Shown here piece by piece: positions 59,584 through 64,000 of a stretch of 64,000 bases of DNA (position 1 is its first letter; each line of letters opens with the position of its first letter). A model generated the notes under the pieces. The model was not told the origin of the DNA and did no database searches. It saw only the letters and a list, made by a program, of their open reading frames with translations. Source of the stretch: Desmodus rotundus (taxonomy: Eukaryota; Chordata; Mammalia; Chiroptera; Phyllostomidae); the NCBI RefSeq assembly GCF_022682495.2, contig NC_071390.1, positions 169,099,220 through 169,163,219 of the forward strand. Direction: 5' to 3'. A program made the position numbers and the translations under genes.

Positions 59584-60254
59584 ACCACTATCCATCCACC
59601 CCTTAGTACATACTGAGTTCTCTCGCTCCCGCTCTCGCTAAACAGTCATGAATTCCACCCTTGTGCAACTTCAGGTCTCGTGGGATCTGAAGGTGGCTTA
59701 AGCAATCTAAGTACAGTGGGCTGAGGCCATGACAGGGGAGGCATGGGGCACTGCTGTTCACAGGTATTTTTCCGGAGGACAGAACGGTGTGGACTCCAAG
59801 GCCTAAGGATGAATAGGAGTCAGAAGAGAGAAGCAGGACAGGGGTGAGGCTGTGAGGTGGGAGAGACGGAGGGGTGTGTCAAGGACAGGGAAACCATGTG
59901 CAGAGGTCTAGAGGTGAGAGATAGATGACTCTTTCTAGAAACATCTCACGGTATGACTAGTATATATGAAGAAAGACAGACTGAGCCAGTGAGTGTTAAA
60001 GGAAGGTGTAGGGGTAGAAGGGGTCATGAGAGTCAGAGTGGGACGATGGGCAAGGTCAGGGCCATGGATAGCCCGGAGGTTACCTGGAAGAGTCTGAACT
60101 ATGTTCTGAGGGGACTGTGGCGCCTCATGCTTATGAAGATGTAAATGGGGAGTGGAGAGAAGCTGGGACACATGTCAGTCGGAGCTGTGTGGCATATTAC
60201 CTGGGCTGGGGTGATGCTGTGGGAGGAAAGAGAAGTGGGAGCCTTTCACACATA

Positions 60255-60443
60255 CTGTATTTTGCTGTGTGTAATGTGCTCCTGTGTATGATGTGCACCC
60301 ACATTTTGTGTGCATTATACACGGGATTATACCCATTATTAAACCCATGGTATGTAATCATTATACCCATGTATAATGTGCATCCTTATTTTTCCCTCAA
60401 AAATTTGGGCAAAAAAGTGCGCATAATACACAGCAAAATACGG
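60255..60443. mobile_element. TA-flanked inverted-repeat DNA transposon, copy 3
   Basis: Left 'ctgtattttgctgtgtgtaa', right 'cgcataatacacagcaaaat' then 'acgg'. TA flanks at 60253-60254 and 60444-60445. It shares 'atgtgcacccac' and 'aaaaatttgggcaaaaaa' with the other copies but is shorter (189 bp), so it is an internally deleted relative. Non-coding. Confidence 0.75.
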
Positions 60444-60649
60444 TAGCTGGCAGGTGCATGATACCACACGGTATAGTTTGTTCAACGTGTTAGAACATTT
60501 TTCTAACATACAAAGATGTTGAAAGAAAATATCTCTAGCACCTTGATTTAATTATGGCCGACTTTTTGGTATGTTTATCTGTCTCCCTCTTGCTCTAGGT
60601 ATAAATTTGCTCAGTTCCTTTAGTAAATGTTCACTGTGTCAGTAGGAAA

Positions 60650-60805
60650 GATGTGTTTACATCCTGACTTCTGGCTTGGCTACTTATTGACACCAAGACC
60701 TTAGCCAGATTTCATAATCTTTCTGCACATGAGTTTCCTTGTCTGAAGCAACAGTAATACCTCCTAGGATTGATTGTGAGATCTTAACGGGATGATAAGT
60801 GACAG
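60650..60805 (+). repeat. MIR SINE
   Basis: Sense MIR: 'catcctgacttctggcttgg', 'ctacttattgacaccaagac', 'cacatgagtttccttgtctg', 'aatacctcctaggattgatt', 'gtgagatcttaacgggatga'. Confidence 0.7.
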
Positions 60806-61414
60806 ATACCAACTCACTGATTTAGTATAACTGAGGAGCCCAGAGTCAGAGCTGGACTTCAGGGTTGGCTGGACCCAGGGACTCAGCATTTATTTTCTTT
60901 TCTTGTCTATTGGCTTCATCAGTCAGCCTCTTCTATCGTGGCAGCAAAAAAGTCACTTACAGTTCCAGGCTTACATCTCGACCTCTTGTCAAGTCAGTGG
61001 AAATGGTTATTCTCTGCCCCGTCTTTCTCCTCCCTCAAGTCCCTATGTTTCGTTAGACCAAGGTCATGTAATCATGCCAATTACTAGGGCCAGAGTGTAT
61101 GAAAAATCAGGACAGGGGTTGTCCAAGCGCCACACCTGGAGGGGTGGTGTTGAGAGTTCTAGGCCCTGTCTGGTGTGTACCGTAGGCTGTGGGAAAGTAG
61201 GGAAAACGAGGGAGAAGGCTACAAAAACAAAAACGGTGCTTAGCACAGTGACTGAACATTAAATAATTGTTCTAGCAGTTATCTTGTTAAATTCTGGAAC
61301 CTTTTATAGTTACAATATTTTATAGGGCTGTAGTTTACTGATAACCTTGGATTTGAATGCTACTAGGATACATATATTTTTCTTGACATATACCTTTTTT
61401 CTTCTATTGGCCAA

Positions 61415-61520
61415 AACAAATGGCTCTAGAATCCGATGGCTCGAACTTGGATTCTGGCTCTAGCACTTACTACCGGGGCAATCTCGGTTTAGTCTTTTTG
61501 GCTTCAGTTTGCTCACATTA
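61415..61520 (+). repeat. MIR SINE close to exon 3
   Basis: Sense MIR: 'cgaacttggattctggctct', 'agcacttactaccggggcaa', 'ttggcttcagtttgctcaca'. It ends about 100 nt before exon 3. Confidence 0.6.
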
Positions 61521-61623
61521 CTTTTGTTATTGTTGTTCTCTGTATGGTAGTTAAGTGCAATGTGCCGAAATGTTTGTTACAGTGCTCACATGTAAATAAT
61601 TTGTTTCCTTTTATTTTTAACAG

Positions 61624-61695
61624 GGACCTCCGAAATAATCTTATTAGTAGTATAGACCCAGGTGCCTTTTGGGGACTGTCATCGCTAAAAAGATT
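61624..61695 (+). CDS. ADGRA3: ADGRA3 exon 3 (one leucine-rich repeat)
   Basis: A 72-nt exon between acceptor 'ccttttatttttaacag' and donor 'gtaagt'. Its first base completes Leu106, then it encodes residues 107-129 and two bases of Leu130: 'DLRNNLISSIDPGAFWGL' then 'SSLKR', a second perfect LRR module with the conserved Asn at 111 and Phe at 121. It matches the mammalian ADGRA3 ectodomain as I recall it. Joined with exons 1 and 2 the frame stays open. The next LRR exon is expected beyond 64000 with the same phase. The antisense open frame over it is a shadow. Confidence 0.95.
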
Positions 61696-64000
61696 GTAAG
61701 TGTTTGCATTGCTTCTTATGAGTTTGAATTGTTTCTTTGATAAGTAACTGTTCATCTACTTTAAGCTTTTACATGATTAAAAAAATTGGTTTTTAATGAC
61801 TCTGAGACGTCCACCTGGCTAGGTCCAGGATAGAAAACAGAGAATATTTAATACAAGTAGCTTAGAAGGCAGTTTGATTTGTTTGGGGGTTGTTTCCCTG
61901 TTAAGCTAATCCAATCTTTGCTGCATTGGCTTTGCCAGCTGTTGTTAGTCAAGCTACGAACCTATTCAGATCCTATCTGTTGTACATTCCCTATCAGTTG
62001 AGATCCCTTTCTATTAATGATATAAAGTCTTGCCATATTCATGTATAATGTATCTTATATTATTATTATTTCAAGTCCTAAAGACCAGTCTTTATTCTGA
62101 AGCTGAAAACTCCCCGCCCCCCCCACCCTTATGCTGTTTCCAGTTGTCAAAAAGTAACTCTGCGCTCGAGCATTGTGTCCTGTCTGTCCTACTGTTCTTT
62201 ATTCCTTCTGAAGGCATTCAGTGCGTGCTGGCTGCTGGCCATCTCTGACTTCTCTGGAACGGCTCACAGTCTCTTGGGAGGGGAATAGGTGGATAATGAA
62301 AAAACGTCATACATATGTGCTATAACAGATAAAATAATAACCATCCGCCAGGGAAAGGAGGATGACCTGAGACGGGGGTGGCCAGCTCCAGGAGCAGCGA
62401 ACCTTTAGACTTGACCTCACTCCTTGTGGGAAGACTTAACAGAAGCTCGGAGGAAGTAGGCGTGAAAACACACAGTGCCTTAGTTCCTTGGCCGTAGCCT
62501 AAAGTAGAAAGAGGGAGAACAGTGTGGGGCTGTTCGGGGCGGGAGTAAGCTTTTGTGGGCTTTGATGACGTCTTGCCATGTCTTAAAAATTCCCAATCTG
62601 TCGTTTAGATGGGTGTGGGGAGCAGGCAGAACGTCATGAATGTGAATTGACGTGATCAGATCTGTGTTTCAGCGTATTCCTGATGACAGTAAGGAGAAAC
62701 CGCTTGAGTGCAGAGATTCAGGGACAAAAGACACCCAGGAGAGAGCGGCCAGCTCCATGCTTTCATTCTCTTTAGAGGTCACCCCTTAAGCCCCTCTCTG
62801 TCCCTGTCTGTCTGTCTCTCTCTTTTGGTTCTATCACCCTTTCTTATTATTTATTTAATTTTTTAAAAAGAGCCCAAGGTGCCTGAGTATTATTTATGTC
62901 TTAATTTGTTTTCCATAGTACAGTGTCTGCACTATGTCCTATGTAAATGTTAATCCTGACCTTCCATCCTAATACTTTGGATATCTTGTAGCTCTTTTTC
63001 TGTCATTCAAAACCTGCTCATTTTTATAGTTACATCCAGTTGCAAGAATTGGCCATGCTAATTTTTCAGGGTTTTTTTTTTAAATTACTTATGCTAGTAA
63101 AATTCTCTTTCTTCTAAAACTTCCTCTTTCCAGGTCTCTCATTTCCCCCTCTTGGGAAGTTTTAAGGTTCAGAATCCTGGAATATTAAGAATAATAGGAA
63201 TTAAAAGATTCTGTCTTAGTCTTGTGAAATTTAAAGGTTCGGTCAGGCTCTATAGAAGGGAATTTCTGACCATGTCTTCATTGGGGGCGGTTCGCAGTGT
63301 TTACTGGCTTTGTGTGCCCTCAGAGGAAGAGGCTCAGTGATGTACGGGGAGGATCGGTGTTCTTCCTCCGCATTCACTCTTCTCTTCTCTGGTTTCCAAT
63401 GAAGGCTTTCTACTGAAACAAGTAAGAAAATCTGGCCCGTCTGGGGTAGGTCAGTGGGCATGGAAACTGGAGTTCTAGAAAAGGAAGGTAAGAGTCAGAG
63501 GGTGGTGGGCATTAGGTAGGCATCAGAGTCGCAGTGGGTTAAGGCAGAGTTCAGTAACTGAGTATCAACCAGGCTTAACAGCATAAAGTGTGAGACAGAG
63601 ATCAGCTTCAGTGCAGTTGCATACTCGTTCCTTGAGGCTATTGTGTGCCCAACAGTGAGCCGGGCTCCAGAGATACCAGGGTAACTTGGGAACTCCTTGA
63701 GAGTTTGCAGTTTCGTGGAATTGTACACACTGACCAAGAGCCTAGGTATGAACTTGGAATCTATTTACAGAGAGGTGGAGCCATGGCTCCGGTTTAGCTG
63801 CTAAGAGTCTTGACAGCTGTTAGAAATCTGCCAGACCGACACAGGAAGAAGCGTGGGGCACAGCTGTCAGCAGGCAGCACACCTCTCCAGGAACAGAGTC
63901 ACTAGGGTGTGGAGGGGAGTGGCTCAATAAGCTGGATGTGTCACAGCAACTCACGTTTTATGTGCTTCTTAACCAGGGGCAGGCTGACACCCCGTGTGGA
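61696..64000 (+). other. ADGRA3: ADGRA3 intron 3, 5' part
   Basis: Begins with donor 'gtaagt' and is cut by the window edge. No further ADGRA3 exon was found here: I looked for the next LRR, expected to begin with an Asp-Leu-Thr-Asn-Asn-type motif. A C-rich run lies near 62115-62127. The rest looks like unique DNA plus a weak L2. Confidence 0.8.
62255..62560 (-). repeat. L2 LINE, diverged
   Basis: Antisense L2 wording in order: 'gctcacagtctcttgggagg', 'catatgtgctataacagata', 'ccagggaaaggaggatgacc', 'cggaggaagtaggcgtg'. Strongly diverged. Confidence 0.4.

Larger units (their letters stand above)
55865..61623 (+). other. ADGRA3: ADGRA3 intron 2 (5,759 nt)
   Basis: Runs from donor 'gtgagt' to acceptor 'ccttttatttttaacag'; phase 2. 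It contains an L1 tail, two MaLR remnants, two hAT elements, one TA-flanked transposon and two MIRs, listed separately. The part 57250-59025 holds no recognised element apart from T-runs. No additional exon is apparent. Confidence 0.9.

Overview
The window is vertebrate nuclear DNA, almost certainly from a bat. The main evidence is nine interspersed copies of a tRNA-headed SINE whose tRNA-like head, CT-rich body and A-rich tail match the chiropteran Ves family. Bat-type L1 3' ends and an ORF1-only 'half-L1' support this. Species or family cannot be fixed by eye. No bacterial, plasmid or phage features are present.

Only one protein-coding gene is supported: ADGRA3 (GPR125), an adhesion G-protein-coupled receptor, on the + strand. 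Its CpG-island promoter and first exon lie at about 25.55-26.3 kb. Exon 1 encodes the signal peptide and the N-terminal cap of the leucine-rich repeats. Exon 2 (55793-55864) and exon 3 (61624-61695) each encode one 24-residue leucine-rich repeat in exactly 72 nt. The three exons join in frame (phase 2 at all three donors) to give the first 129 residues plus two bases of codon 130. The remaining LRRs and the Ig, GAIN, seven-helix and C-terminal regions must lie beyond 64000. Intron 1 is 29,527 nt and intron 2 is 5,759 nt.

Layout: 1-25.5 kb is intergenic upstream DNA made of ancient L2, MIR, MaLR and hAT remnants, one class I LTR, one Ves SINE, one mariner-type MITE, and a two-step L1/half-L1 insertion at 17.2-19.45 kb. 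25.55-26.3 kb is the CpG island with an upstream ORF and exon 1. 26.27-55.79 kb is intron 1, rich in Ves SINEs, with L1, MaLR, hAT and TA-flanked DNA-transposon copies. 55.8-64 kb holds exons 2 and 3, intron 2 and the start of intron 3.

The most interesting points are: the half-L1 bounded by three copies of one target motif; a divergent antisense ORF with a signal-peptide-like start inside the promoter island; a 34-codon uORF ahead of a strong start codon; and two families of TA-flanked inverted-repeat elements. No undescribed gene system could be demonstrated. Repeat names come from remembered consensus sequences, not from a search.
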